Source of the DNA: Jiangella gansuensis DSM 44835
GTDB lineage: Bacteria > Actinomycetota > Actinomycetes > Jiangellales > Jiangellaceae
DNA length: 64,000 nt
Direction: 5' to 3'
Assembly (NCBI RefSeq): GCF_000515395.1
Contig: NZ_KI911782.1
Coordinates: forward strand, 2,912,606 to 2,976,605
This document shows positions 27,190 to 37,897 of the stretch, one piece after another; position 1 is the stretch's first letter; each line of letters starts with the position of its first letter. Under the pieces are notes generated by a model. The model searched no databases. It saw nothing but the letters and a program-made list of their open reading frames with translations, and was not told the DNA's origin. The position numbers and the translations under genes were made by a program.

Positions 27190-28122
27190 ATGACCATCCG
27201 CATCCGCACCGCCGCCGAGGAGACCCCCGGCGCCGCTGCGCGGGCGGACGGCACCGACGCCGAAGAACGGGCGCTGAGCCTGTCGCCGTCGCGGGCTTCC
27301 GACTTCATGACCTGCCCGTTGCTGTACCGCTTCCGCACCATCGACCGGTTGCCCGAACCACCCAGTCCCGACGCCACCCGTGGCACCGTCGTCCACAGCG
27401 TCCTGGAGCGGCTGTTCGACCTGCCCGCCGCCGAGCGCACTCCCGAGCGCGCCCGCACCATGGTGCGGCCGGCCTGGGACGAGCTGCTGGAACTCGAGCC
27501 CGCGGTGGCCGACCTGTTCACCGACGACGGCGACGGCTCGGCACTGGCCACGTGGCTCACCAGCGCCGAAGAGCTGGTGCAGCGGTATTTCGCCCTGGAG
27601 GATCCACGGCATCTCGAACCGGCCGAGCGGGAGTTGTACGTCGAGACGACACTCGAGTCCGGGCTGCGGCTTCGCGGCTACGTCGACCGGCTCGACCGCG
27701 CCGTCCAGACCGGTGACCTCCGCGTCGTGGACTACAAGACCGGCAAGGCGCCGCGTGCCGGGTTCGAGCAGCGGGCCATGTTCCAGATGCGCTTCTACGC
27801 CCTGGTGCTGTGGCGGCTGCACGGCCGGGTGCCGCGGCTGCTGCAGCTGGTCTATCTGGGCAGTGGCGAGATCCTGCGCTACGAACCGGACGAGGCCGAC
27901 CTGCGCGCCACCGAACGCAAGCTGGCTGCGCTGTGGCAGGCCATCCAGCGGGCCACCGAGAGCGGCGACTGGCGGCCCAGCCCCAGCCGGCTGTGCGACT
28001 GGTGCAGCCACCAGGCGCTCTGCCCGGCCTACGGCGGCACCCCGCCGCCGTTGCCGTCCACCGTCGTGGCCGACGCTGACGACGAGGCGCCGTCGCCGCG
28101 CACGTCACCGGTCGACGCCTAG
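27190..28122 (+). CDS. RecB family exonuclease (PD-(D/E)XK, probable Fe-S)
   Basis: The 310-residue protein is a stand-alone RecB-type nuclease domain. It has the entry motif LSPSRASDFMTCPLLYRFR, the GTVVHSVLERLF helix, the active-site strands LRGYVDRLDR and LRVVDYKTGKAPR (D...YKTG), and the QMRFYALVL helix. Four Cys, C42 and three in LCDWCSHQALCPAY, are placed as in AddB/RecB-like Fe-S nucleases, so it probably carries a 4Fe-4S cluster. ATG 27190 matches the family start. It is divergent from the M50 gene and lies in the conserved trmI-M50-recB order of actinobacteria. Confidence 0.93.
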   Translation: MTIRIRTAAEETPGAAARADGTDAEERALSLSPSRASDFMTCPLLYRFRTIDRLPEPPSPDATRGTVVHSVLERLFDLPAAERTPERARTMVRPAWDELLELEPAVADLFTDDGDGSALATWLTSAEELVQRYFALEDPRHLEPAERELYVETTLESGLRLRGYVDRLDRAVQTGDLRVVDYKTGKAPRAGFEQRAMFQMRFYALVLWRLHGRVPRLLQLVYLGSGEILRYEPDEADLRATERKLAALWQAIQRATESGDWRPSPSRLCDWCSHQALCPAYGGTPPPLPSTVVADADDEAPSPRTSPVDA

Positions 28123-28237
28123 CGGCTTCGCCGGCCTGGTGGGCTCCGAGCCCGGGCGTGTCATCCTGCCGGTGGAGGCCACACCTCGCCGTCACGGACG
28201 AGCCGCGGCACCGGCCGGGCGGCCTACCGTTGATCGC

Positions 28238-29503
28238 GTGACGGCGCGTTCCCGACTGTTCCCGCGGATCCACCCGTGGCTGCTGGATGCCAGCCTGACC
28301 GTGGTGCTCGCCGTCTCCGCGGTCATCGCGCTGTTCGTCTACACCGACCCCAACGGCATCGATTTCCAGGACGGCGACGCGCTCGGTGTGGTCGTCGTGC
28401 TGGCCATCACGGCGCCGTTGATCGTGCGGCGGCGCTGGCCGGTCCCGGTCGGCCTGGTCGTCGCGGCCGGACTGTTCAGCTTCGTCGCCGTCGACTACGC
28501 GATGCCCACCGCGGCGATGGTGATGCTGATCGCGGTCTACAGCGCCGCCAACTACGCTGCCCTGCTGCCGTCACTGGCGGTCCTGGCCGTCAACGTGGCC
28601 GCGTCCATGGCATACACGGCGGCCAGCAGCGCCCGCCATCCCGAACAGTCCATGGACAGCGCCGCCAGCATCTTCATCAGCGTGTTGCTGATCGTCGGCG
28701 CCTGGGGGGTCGGCCGGGCGGTGCGCAACCGGCGCCTGTACACCGCCGAACTGGAGGACCGCGCCCGGCGGCTGGAACGGGCCAACGACGTGGAGGTGCG
28801 GGCCGCCATCGCCGAGGAGCGCTCGCGGATCGCCCGCGAGCTGCACGATGTCGTCGCCCATCACGTGTCGGTGATGACGGTGCAGGCCGCCGGCGCGCGC
28901 CGGTCGCTGCACCGCGATGTCGAGCGCAGCGCCGACGCGCTGCGCTCCATCGAGGAGACGGGCCGGGCCGCGCTGGCCGAGATGCGCCGCGTCGTCGGCG
29001 TCCTGCGCACCCCGGACGGCGACGGCCGCGACGTCCCGCAGCTGGCCACGTTGACCCCGCAGCCCGGTCTGGCGGACCTGGACGAGCTGGCCGAGCACAT
29101 GCGTTCGGCCGGTCTGCCGGTGCGGGTCGAGGTCGACGGCGAGCCGGGCGCGGTCCCGGTCGGCGTGGAGCTGACGGCGTTCCGGGTCATCCAGGAGGCG
29201 CTCACCAACACCATCAAGCACGCCGGCCCGTCGGCCGCCACCGTCCACGTCCGGTACCTGCCGACCGAGCTGCACCTCCAGGTCTGCGACGACGGCCACG
29301 GTGTCGCGGCGGCGCTGGAGGGCGGCCGGCCGGGTCACGGCCTGCTCGGTATGCGCGAACGAGTCGCCCTCTATGGTGGAACCCTCGCGGTCGGCCCGCG
29401 CCGCGGCGGGGGTTTCGAGGTGCGGGCGAAGATCCCCTACGACGAGGCCGCCCGCGCGGCGAACGCGTCGCGGAACATGACCGAACAGAACGGAACGGTG
29501 TGA
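28238..29503 (+). CDS. Sensor histidine kinase (NarL/DesK class)
   Basis: The 421-residue kinase has about five N-terminal membrane segments (to about 160), a short coiled linker, the HisKA_3 dimerisation helix with ARELHDVVAHHVSVM (phospho-accepting H203), and a HATPase domain with EALTNTIKHA (N box) and GHGLLGMRERV (G box). A GTG at 28238 is used; upstream in-frame sequence is antisense read of the RecB gene. The next gene, two bases on, is its response regulator. The following ABC transporter genes, 180 bases away, are the likely target. The signal is unknown. Confidence 0.94.
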   Translation: MTARSRLFPRIHPWLLDASLTVVLAVSAVIALFVYTDPNGIDFQDGDALGVVVVLAITAPLIVRRRWPVPVGLVVAAGLFSFVAVDYAMPTAAMVMLIAVYSAANYAALLPSLAVLAVNVAASMAYTAASSARHPEQSMDSAASIFISVLLIVGAWGVGRAVRNRRLYTAELEDRARRLERANDVEVRAAIAEERSRIARELHDVVAHHVSVMTVQAAGARRSLHRDVERSADALRSIEETGRAALAEMRRVVGVLRTPDGDGRDVPQLATLTPQPGLADLDELAEHMRSAGLPVRVEVDGEPGAVPVGVELTAFRVIQEALTNTIKHAGPSAATVHVRYLPTELHLQVCDDGHGVAAALEGGRPGHGLLGMRERVALYGGTLAVGPRRGGGFEVRAKIPYDEAARAANASRNMTEQNGTV

Positions 29504-29505
29504 CG

Positions 29506-30186
29506 ATGACGGCCCAGCCCATCCGGGTGCTCCTGGTCGACGACCAGCCGCTGCTGCGCACCGGGTTCCGCATGATCCTCGAGGCGGAGGCCGACATCGC
29601 CGTCGTGGGTGAGTCCGGTGACGGTGAGGCCGCGGTGGCCGACACCCGGGCGCTGCAGCCCGACGTGGTGCTCATGGACATCCGGATGCCGCGCATGGAC
29701 GGCGTGCAGGCCACCCGGCTGATCACGGGCGCCGAGCGCGCCGCCGCGCCGCGGGTGCTGGTGCTCACCACGTTCGATCTGGACGAATACGTCGTCGAGG
29801 CGCTGCGGGCCGGTGCCAGCGGGTTCCTGCTCAAGGACGTGCCGGCCGAGGATCTGGTGACGGCCATCCGGACGGTGTCGCGGGGCGACGCCGTGGTGGC
29901 GCCGAGCATCACCCGCCGGCTGCTCGACATGTTCGCGACCCGTTTCCCGGCCGCCGACTCCCCCACCCCGGCCAACCTGAAGCACCTCACCGACCGCGAG
30001 CGTGAGGTGCTGACGCTGGTGGCCCGCGGCTACTCCAACGCCGAGATCGCCGCCGAGCTCGTGGTGTCCGAGACCACGGTGAAGACGCACGTGGGCAACG
30101 TGCTCACGAAGCTGGGGCTGCGCGACCGGGTTCAGGCGGCCGTGTTCGCCTACGAGAGCGGCCTGGTCCAGCCCGGCGCCATCTGA
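29506..30186 (+). CDS. LuxR-type response regulator
   Basis: The 226-residue regulator has a receiver domain with acidic D12/D13 (VLLVDDQPLLR), phosphorylation site D58 (VVLMDIRMPRMDG) and the later Thr/Lys of VLVLTTFD and GFLLKDVP. A LuxR HTH follows (LTDREREVLTLVARGYSNAE, then IAAELVVSETTVKTHV). ATG 29506 is used; an in-frame GTG at 29500 would overlap the kinase stop as GTGA and is equally possible. It forms a two-component pair with the preceding kinase and probably controls the ABC exporter downstream. Confidence 0.94.
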   Translation: MTAQPIRVLLVDDQPLLRTGFRMILEAEADIAVVGESGDGEAAVADTRALQPDVVLMDIRMPRMDGVQATRLITGAERAAAPRVLVLTTFDLDEYVVEALRAGASGFLLKDVPAEDLVTAIRTVSRGDAVVAPSITRRLLDMFATRFPAADSPTPANLKHLTDREREVLTLVARGYSNAEIAAELVVSETTVKTHVGNVLTKLGLRDRVQAAVFAYESGLVQPGAI

Positions 30187-30365
30187 CCCGTCCGCCGCCC
30201 GGACGGGCGTGGCGCCGAGTCTCGTCGTACTCCTCGCGGACGACCCCCGCTCCCGGGTCGTCCCCACGACGGAGCGGGCAGACCGTGCCGTTCGCCGATC
30301 ATCTCGCCGGGTCGGAGTCCTAGCGTGGAACACGATAGAACGACCAGCTGACGAGGAGCGCACCG

Positions 30366-31124
30366 GTGACGACGGATCCCAGCTCGCCGCGCACGGCGGC
30401 CCGCGCCGCGGACCTGACCAAGATCTACGGGACGGGCGACACCGAGGTCGCCGCGCTCGGCGGCGTGTCGGTGGAGTTCGCCGCCGGCCAGTTCACCGCC
30501 ATCATGGGCCCGTCCGGGTCCGGCAAGTCCACGCTCATGCACTGCATGGCGGCCCTGGACTCGGCGACGTCGGGCGAGGTGTACATCGGCGACACCGAAC
30601 TGAGCAAGCTCAACGACAAGGAGCTGACGAAGCTGCGCCGTGACAGCGTCGGCTTCATCTTCCAGGCGTTCAACCTGGTGCCGACGCTGACGGCGCGGGA
30701 GAACATCACACTGCCGCTCGACATCGCCGGCCGCGACCTCGACAAGGAGTGGTTCGACACCGTCATCGCCACCGTCGGGCTCGGCGACCGGCTCACCCAC
30801 AAGCCCAATCAGCTCTCCGGTGGGCAGCAACAGCGGGTGGCGTGCGCCCGGGCCCTGGTCAGCAAGCCCGACATCATCTTCGCCGACGAGCCCACCGGCA
30901 ACCTCGACTCCCGCTCCGGCACCGAGGTGCTGTCGTTCCTGCGCCGCTCGGTGCGCGAGTTCGGGCAGACCATCGTCATGGTGACGCACGACCCGAACGC
31001 CGCCGCGTACTCCGACCGGGTGCTGTTCCTCGGCGACGGGCTCATCGTCGACGAGATGGCCGACCCCACCGCCGAGAAGGTTCTCGAGCGGATGAAGGGC
31101 TTCGACGCGGTGGGGCAGGCATGA
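30366..31124 (+). CDS. ABC transporter ATPase (MacB/LolD type)
   Basis: This 252-residue ATPase powers the large permease encoded next. It has Walker A GPSGSGKST, the Q-loop GFIFQAFNLVP, signature LSGGQQQRVA, Walker B IIFADEPTGNLD and the H-loop VMVTHD. The sequence LVPTLTARENI is typical of MacB/FtsE/LolD ATPases. A GTG start at 30366 is preceded by GAGGAG. The preceding 179-base gap contains TAGCGT, a possible -10. Its stop overlaps the permease start as ATGA. Confidence 0.95.
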   Translation: MTTDPSSPRTAARAADLTKIYGTGDTEVAALGGVSVEFAAGQFTAIMGPSGSGKSTLMHCMAALDSATSGEVYIGDTELSKLNDKELTKLRRDSVGFIFQAFNLVPTLTARENITLPLDIAGRDLDKEWFDTVIATVGLGDRLTHKPNQLSGGQQQRVACARALVSKPDIIFADEPTGNLDSRSGTEVLSFLRRSVREFGQTIVMVTHDPNAAAYSDRVLFLGDGLIVDEMADPTAEKVLERMKGFDAVGQA

Positions 31125-33676
31125 TCCGCGCCACCCTGAAGAACCTGGCCGCGCGGAAGCTGCGGCTGGCCATGAGCGCGTTCGCCATCGTGCTCGGCGT
31201 GGCGTTCGTCGCGGGTTCCTACGTCTTCACCGACACGATCGACAGGACCTTCGACGACATCTTCGGCGGCCTGTCCTCCGACGTCGTCGTCCGGCCCGAC
31301 CTGCCCGGCGACGCGGACTTCTTCGCCGGCTTCAACGCCGGCACCACCACGACCATCCCGGCCGAGGTGGTGGACGACGTCGCCGAGCTGCCCGGGGTCG
31401 ATCGCGCCGACGGCGAGATCGAGAGCCAGAGCATGTTCGTGCTCGACTCCGAGGGCGAGCTCATGACCACCCAGGGCGCCCCCGGCGTCGCCGTGAACTG
31501 GCACGACGGTCCCGCGGCCGACGGCAGCCAGGTGCTGGAGCTGGTCGACGGCGAGGTGCCGGACGGCCCCGGCGAGGTGGCGCTCGACGACCGCACGTTC
31601 GAGGACTCCGGCTATCAGCTCGGCGACGAGGTGCAGTTCGTCAGCACCGGCGACGAGCCGCGGGTCAGCGCCGAACTCGTCGGCGTCGTGCGGTTCGGCG
31701 AGTCCGGCAGCCTGGCCGGCGCCAGCCTGTCGGTGTTCGACACGCGCACCGCCCAGGAGCTGTTCCTCGGCGGCGAGGACGGCTTCTCGCGCATCTCCGT
31801 CACCGCGGCCGAGGGCAGCACGCCCGAGGAGGTCCGCGACGAGGTCCGCGCGGCCCTGCCGTCCGGCCTGGAGGCGCTCACCGGTGCCGAGGTCGACGAC
31901 GAGACCGCGTCCGCGATCGAGGAGGGCCTCGGGTTCTTCAACACGTTCCTCCTGGTGTTCGCCGCGATCGCGCTGTTCGTCGGGATCTTCCTGATCCTGA
32001 ACACGTTCTCGATCCTGGTGGCGCAACGCTCGCAGGAAATGGCGCTGTACCGGGCGCTCGGCGCCGGGCGGCAACAGGTGACCAGGTCGGTGATGCTGGA
32101 AGCGGCCGTCGTCGGCGTGGTGGGTTCCACCCTCGGCCTGCTGCTGGGGCTGGGAGTGGCGCAGCTGCTCAAGACCGTATTCGGGGCGTTCGGGCTGGAG
32201 CTCGGCGGCGGCCTGGTGGTGGCGCCACGCACCATCATCGTGTCCTACGTCGTCGGCATCGTGGTCACCATGGTGGCGGCGTACGTGCCGGCCCGGCGCG
32301 CGTCCAAGGTGCCGCCGGTGGCCGCGATGCGCGACGACGTCGTCCTGCCGGAGTCGTCGCGGCGCCGGTCCGGCTGGCTGGGCGGTGCGCTCGTGCTGCT
32401 CGGCGGCGGCGCCATGGCGGTCGGCCTGCTGACCAGCGTGAACGACGCCGCCCTGCTGGTCGGCGTCGGCATCCTCGGGGTCTTCATCGGGGTGGCGCTG
32501 CTTGCGCCGGTGCTGGCGCCGCCGCTGCTCAAGGTCCTGGCCGGCTGGTACCCGTCCGCGTTCGGCACCGTCGGCCGGCTGGCCCGCGAGAACGCGCTGC
32601 GCAATCCGCGCCGTACCGCGGCCACCTCGTCCGCGCTGATGATCGGCATGGCGCTGGTGACGGCCATCTCCATCGTGGGTGCGTCGGCCAACGCCACCGT
32701 CGACCGTGCCCTCGACGACGGCGTCCGGGCCGAGTTCGTCGTGTCCAACGCGGTGGGCCAGCCGTTCTCGCCGGCGGTGGCGCAGACGGTCAGCCAGGTC
32801 GACGGCGTCGACGAGGTCGTCTCCGTCCGGGCCGCACCGGGGCTCGTCGACGGCGACCAGACGTACCTGCAGGCCTTCGACCCGGCGGCGTACAGCCGCG
32901 CGGCGGACATCGAGATCGTCGAGGGCTCCGACGACCTCGGCGACGGCGGATTCCTCATCGGCGAGGACCAGGCCGAGTCGGAAGGGCTCTCCGTCGGCGA
33001 CACCGTCCGGCTGACGCTGCCCGGGTCGGACGAGGAGATCGAGCTGGTCGGTGTCTACGCGCAGTCGCCGCTGCTGTCCGGGGGCGTCATCGTCAGCCAG
33101 CAGACGCTCGAGGACGGCGCGGTACCGGCCGTCGACTCGATGCTCTACGTCGTCGCCGACGAGGGCGCGGACCTCACCACCCTGCACGCCGGCCTGGACG
33201 AGGCCACAGCGGACCTGCCCACGGTCACCGTGCAGGACCAGGAGGAGTACAAGCAGCAGTCCCGCGACCAGGTCAACCAGCTGCTGTTCCTGGTGTATGC
33301 GCTGCTGGGGCTGGCGGTACTCATCGCCGTGCTCGGTATCGTCAACACGCTGGCGCTGTCGGTCATGGAGCGTACCCGCGAGGTCGGGCTGCTGCGCGCC
33401 GTGGGCCTGAGCCGGCGGCAGTTGCGCCGCACCATCCGGCTGGAGTCCATCGCGATCGCCGTCCTGGGTGCGGTGCTCGGCGTGGCCCTCGGCCTGCTGT
33501 TCGGGGTGTCTCTGCAGCAGGCCATCGCCGACGACGGCCTCGAGGTGCTGTCGATCCCGGGCGGCCAGCTGGTGGTGTTCGTCCTGCTGGCCGCCGTGAT
33601 CGGGGTGCTGGCCGCGGTCTGGCCGGCGCGCCGGGCGGCGAAGCTCGACGTGCTGCGGGCGATCACGACGGAGTAA
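31121..33676 (+). CDS. ABC transporter permease (FtsX/MacB-like, double unit)
   Basis: The 851-residue permease has the actinobacterial layout of two FtsX-type units. An N-terminal membrane helix (LAMSAFAIVLGVAFVAGSYV) is followed by a large extracellular MacB-like domain, four helices around 265-410, a second extracellular domain (about 530-690), and three final helices with RTREVGLLRAVGLSRRQL. Such transporters export lipids or peptides or act as mechanotransmitters; the substrate cannot be named. Regulation by the preceding two-component system is inferred from order. The gene ends five bases before repeat C. Confidence 0.94.
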   Translation: MIRATLKNLAARKLRLAMSAFAIVLGVAFVAGSYVFTDTIDRTFDDIFGGLSSDVVVRPDLPGDADFFAGFNAGTTTTIPAEVVDDVAELPGVDRADGEIESQSMFVLDSEGELMTTQGAPGVAVNWHDGPAADGSQVLELVDGEVPDGPGEVALDDRTFEDSGYQLGDEVQFVSTGDEPRVSAELVGVVRFGESGSLAGASLSVFDTRTAQELFLGGEDGFSRISVTAAEGSTPEEVRDEVRAALPSGLEALTGAEVDDETASAIEEGLGFFNTFLLVFAAIALFVGIFLILNTFSILVAQRSQEMALYRALGAGRQQVTRSVMLEAAVVGVVGSTLGLLLGLGVAQLLKTVFGAFGLELGGGLVVAPRTIIVSYVVGIVVTMVAAYVPARRASKVPPVAAMRDDVVLPESSRRRSGWLGGALVLLGGGAMAVGLLTSVNDAALLVGVGILGVFIGVALLAPVLAPPLLKVLAGWYPSAFGTVGRLARENALRNPRRTAATSSALMIGMALVTAISIVGASANATVDRALDDGVRAEFVVSNAVGQPFSPAVAQTVSQVDGVDEVVSVRAAPGLVDGDQTYLQAFDPAAYSRAADIEIVEGSDDLGDGGFLIGEDQAESEGLSVGDTVRLTLPGSDEEIELVGVYAQSPLLSGGVIVSQQTLEDGAVPAVDSMLYVVADEGADLTTLHAGLDEATADLPTVTVQDQEEYKQQSRDQVNQLLFLVYALLGLAVLIAVLGIVNTLALSVMERTREVGLLRAVGLSRRQLRRTIRLESIAIAVLGAVLGVALGLLFGVSLQQAIADDGLEVLSIPGGQLVVFVLLAAVIGVLAAVWPARRAAKLDVLRAITTE

Positions 33677-33711
33677 CCGACCCCTCCCATGATCATCAGG
33701 AGTTGGTACGG

Positions 33712-34817
<1,106 letters not shown>

Positions 34818-34821
<4 letters not shown>

Positions 34822-35831
34822 GCCGGCACCTCCTCGGGCTCGGTCAACGGGTTCAGGCAGCGCAGCGACCGGCCGCCGATCGACTCCAGCGGCGGCGGGC
34901 CGTCCGTGCACGCGTCGATACGGTTCGGGCAGCGCGGCGCGAACGCGCACCCGTCCGGCCAGGCCAGCACGTCCGTCGGCGAGCCGGGGATCGGGTGCAG
35001 CGGCGCGCCGCGGGGCGCGTCCAGCCGCGGCACCGACGCCAGCAGGCCGCCGGTGTACGGGTGCCGGGGCGCGCCGAACAGGTCCCGCCGGCCGGCCGAT
35101 TCCACCACCCGGCCGGAGTACATGACGTGGACGGTGTCGCACAGGCCGGCCACGACGCCGAGGTCGTGCGTGATCATCACCAGCGCCGCACCGGTGTCCT
35201 GCACCAGCTCCTTGAGCAGCTCGATGATCTGCGCCTGGATGGTGACGTCGAGCGCCGTCGTCGGTTCGTCGGCGATGAGCAGCCGCGGCTGGCAGGCCAG
35301 CGCCATCGCGATGAGAGCGCGCTGGCGCATGCCACCGGACAGCTGGTGCGGGTACTCCTTGAGCCGGCGGTTCGGGTCCGGGATGCCGACGCGTTCCAGC
35401 AGCCCTTCGGCGGCCTTCCGGGCCGCGTCACCCTTGAGGTCCTGATGCCGTTCCAGCACCTCGGTGACCTGGATCCCGATCGGCACCACCGGGTTGAGCG
35501 ACGACATCGGGTCCTGGAACACCATCGCGATGTCGCGGCCCCGGATGTCGCGCATCCGGTCACGCGGCAGGGTCAGCAGGTCCTCGGTGTCGAACAGCAC
35601 CTGCCCGCCGACCCGGACACTGCGGCGCGGCAGCAGGCCCATGACCGCAAGCGAGGTGACGCTCTTGCCGCTGCCGGACTCCCCCACCAGGCCGACGGTC
35701 TCGCCGGGGCTGACGGTGAACGTGACACCGTCGACGGCGCGCACGTCCGGGCTGCCCTTGCGGGTGAACGCGACGGACAGGTCACGGACGTCCAGGAGCG
35801 GGCCGCGGGCTTCGGAGATGATCACGCTCAC
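34818..35831 (-). CDS. Oligo/dipeptide ABC importer ATPase (OppD/DppD type)
   Basis: This 337-residue ATPase pairs with the OppF-type protein. It has Walker [11 protein letters not shown]-loop [13 protein letters not shown], signature [14 protein letters not shown], Walker [14 protein letters not shown]-loop MITHDLG, and the C-terminal [14 protein letters not shown] Cys motif that in relatives can hold an Fe-S cluster. The GTG at 35831 overlaps the permease stop as GTGA; a second GTG lies two codons later. Coupled translation with both neighbours is clear. Confidence 0.94.
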
Positions 35832-36742
35832 CGCCGGTACTTGGGGTCGATGGCCTCGCGCAGCCGCTCGCCGAGCATGGTGAACCCGAGCGCGGCGATG
35901 ACGATGGCGATGCCGGGGAACAGAGCCAGGTGCGGCGCGGAGGCCAGGTACCGCTGGGTGTCGGCGAGCATCCGGCCCCACTCCGGGACCCGCGGATCGG
36001 CGCTGCCCAGGCCCAGGAACGACAGCGCGGCCGCCTCGATGATGGCCGTCGCCAGTGTCAGCGTCGCCTGGACGATCACCGGCGAGATCGAGTTCGGCAG
36101 GATGTGCCCGAACACGATGGACCGCCGCCGCACCCCGAGCGACTCCGCGGCCAGCACGTAGTCGCTCTGGCGCTGGGACAACATCTGCCCGCGCAACAGC
36201 CGGGCGAACACCGGCACGTTCACGATCGCGATGGCGATCATGACCGAGGTGAGGCTGGCACCCAGCAGCGCGGCGATGGCGATCGCCATCAGCAGCCCCG
36301 GGATGGACAGCATGACGTCGACGATCCGCATGACCAGGGAGTCGACCCACCGGCCGAACGCCCCGGCCAGCACGCCCAGGCTCAACCCGCCGATCATGCC
36401 CAGCAGCATCGCGACCACGCCCACCAGCAGCGATTGCCGGGCACCGTAGATGACCCGGCTCAGCTCGTCGCGACCGGACGCGTCCAGCCCGAACCAGTGC
36501 TCCGCGGACGGGCCCGGGATGTTGGTCGGGGTGATCTGCCCGGAGCCGGGCCGGGCGTCCGGCGCGTAGGGCGCCAACAACGGCGCCAGGATCGCCACCA
36601 GCACGAAGAAGGCGATCAGGCAGAACCCGACGATGGCCACCGGGTCACGCCGCAGCCGCCGCCACGCCTCGCGCCGCAGGTTGCCGGCGCTCTGCTCGAC
36701 CTGTTCGGACTCGGTCGCCGACTCGATCTCGGACAAGCTCAT
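35828..36742 (-). CDS. Peptide ABC importer permease (DppC type)
   Basis: The 304-residue permease has the N-terminal cytoplasmic segment and first helix (IVGFCLIAFFVLVAILAPLL), a large extracellular loop with the family HWFGLDASGRDELSRVIYGA, five further helices, and the EAA loop (AAESLGVRRRSIVFGHILPN). It should form a heterodimer with the DppB-type permease. A 99-base gap, low in recognisable signals, separates it from that gene; no terminator is evident there. Confidence 0.94.
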   Translation of the reverse strand: MSLSEIESATESEQVEQSAGNLRREAWRRLRRDPVAIVGFCLIAFFVLVAILAPLLAPYAPDARPGSGQITPTNIPGPSAEHWFGLDASGRDELSRVIYGARQSLLVGVVAMLLGMIGGLSLGVLAGAFGRWVDSLVMRIVDVMLSIPGLLMAIAIAALLGASLTSVMIAIAIVNVPVFARLLRGQMLSQRQSDYVLAAESLGVRRRSIVFGHILPNSISPVIVQATLTLATAIIEAAALSFLGLGSADPRVPEWGRMLADTQRYLASAPHLALFPGIAIVIAALGFTMLGERLREAIDPKYRR

Positions 36743-36841
36743 TGGTCGCGCTCGCCTCCTCGTTCGGCTCCGCGGGCGGACCTCGTTCCTCGGCCAACCA
36801 CTCCGCTCACTCGTCGGCTCGGCTGCTCCGGCCTCATGGGG

Positions 36842-37846
36842 TCACCTCACCCTCACTCTCGGGTCGATCAGCCCGTAGGAGATGTCGACGAGGAGGTTCA
36901 CCATGACGTACATGGCGGCGATCACCAGGATGAAGCCCTGCAGCACCGCGTAGTCGCGCGTGCTGATGGCGTCGTAGATGAACCGCCCGACACCGTCGAA
37001 CGCGAACACCGTCTCGGTCAAGATGGCGCCGGAGAACAGCAAGCCGGCCTGCAGGCCGATGACGGTCACCACCGGCAGCAGGGCGTTGCGCAGCACGTGC
37101 CGGCGGGTGATGGTGCGCTCCATCAGGCCCTTGGCCTCGGCCGTGCGCACGTAGTCCTCGTGGGCCACGTCCAGCACGCTGGCCCGGGTGATACGCACGA
37201 TGATGGCCAGCGGGATCGATCCCAGCGCGATGGCCGGCAGCACCAGGTGCACTATCGCGTCCCAACTGGCCTCGAGATCGCCCGTGAGTATCCCGTCCAG
37301 CACGTACAACCCGGTGGGATGCTCCGTGTCCAGGCGCGGGTCCTGCCGCCCCTGGGTCGGGAACCAGCCCAGCCGCACCGAGAACACGTACTTGAGGATG
37401 TAGGCGAGGAAGAACACCGGCACCGCGACCCCCAGCAGCGAGCCGGACACCGAGAGGTTGTCCAGCCAGGTGCCGTAGCGCCGCGCCGCGAAGTACCCCA
37501 GCGGGATGCCGATGCCGATCGCGAAGATCAGCGCGGCGAGCGACAGCTCCAGGGTCGCCGGGAACGTCCGCACCATCTCCTCGGTGACCGGCCGATTGGT
37601 CCGGGCGCTGTTGCCGAAGTCCAACTGCACGGCCTGGGAGATGAACTTCCAGTACTGGACGTACCAGGGTTGGTCAAGGCCGTACAGCCGCTCGATGCGG
37701 GCGACGGACTCGGCGGTGGCGCGCTCCCCCAGGAGGGCCTGGGCGGGCCCTCCCGGGAGCGCGCGCAACCACACGAACAGCAGCACCGACAGCCCGAAGA
37801 GGATCGGGACGAGCAGCAGCAGCCGCCGTACGACGAACTTGAGCAT
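36842..37846 (-). CDS. Peptide ABC importer permease (DppB type)
   Basis: The 334-residue permease starts MLKFVVRRLLLLVPILFGLS, the conserved first helix of DppB/OppB, continues with ERIERLYGLDQPW-like sequence (here RIERLYGLDQPWYVQYWKF), and has the EAA loop VRTAEAKGLMERTITRRHVL. Six membrane segments are visible. It lies between the binding protein gene (51 bases upstream) and the DppC gene. The substrate is set by the binding protein and is probably a peptide. Confidence 0.94.
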   Translation of the reverse strand: MLKFVVRRLLLLVPILFGLSVLLFVWLRALPGGPAQALLGERATAESVARIERLYGLDQPWYVQYWKFISQAVQLDFGNSARTNRPVTEEMVRTFPATLELSLAALIFAIGIGIPLGYFAARRYGTWLDNLSVSGSLLGVAVPVFFLAYILKYVFSVRLGWFPTQGRQDPRLDTEHPTGLYVLDGILTGDLEASWDAIVHLVLPAIALGSIPLAIIVRITRASVLDVAHEDYVRTAEAKGLMERTITRRHVLRNALLPVVTVIGLQAGLLFSGAILTETVFAFDGVGRFIYDAISTRDYAVLQGFILVIAAMYVMVNLLVDISYGLIDPRVRVR

Positions 37847-37897
37847 CTACGCGTCAATCCAGGTGAGCGTTGGTGTCAGTGGCATGACTCGAGATCC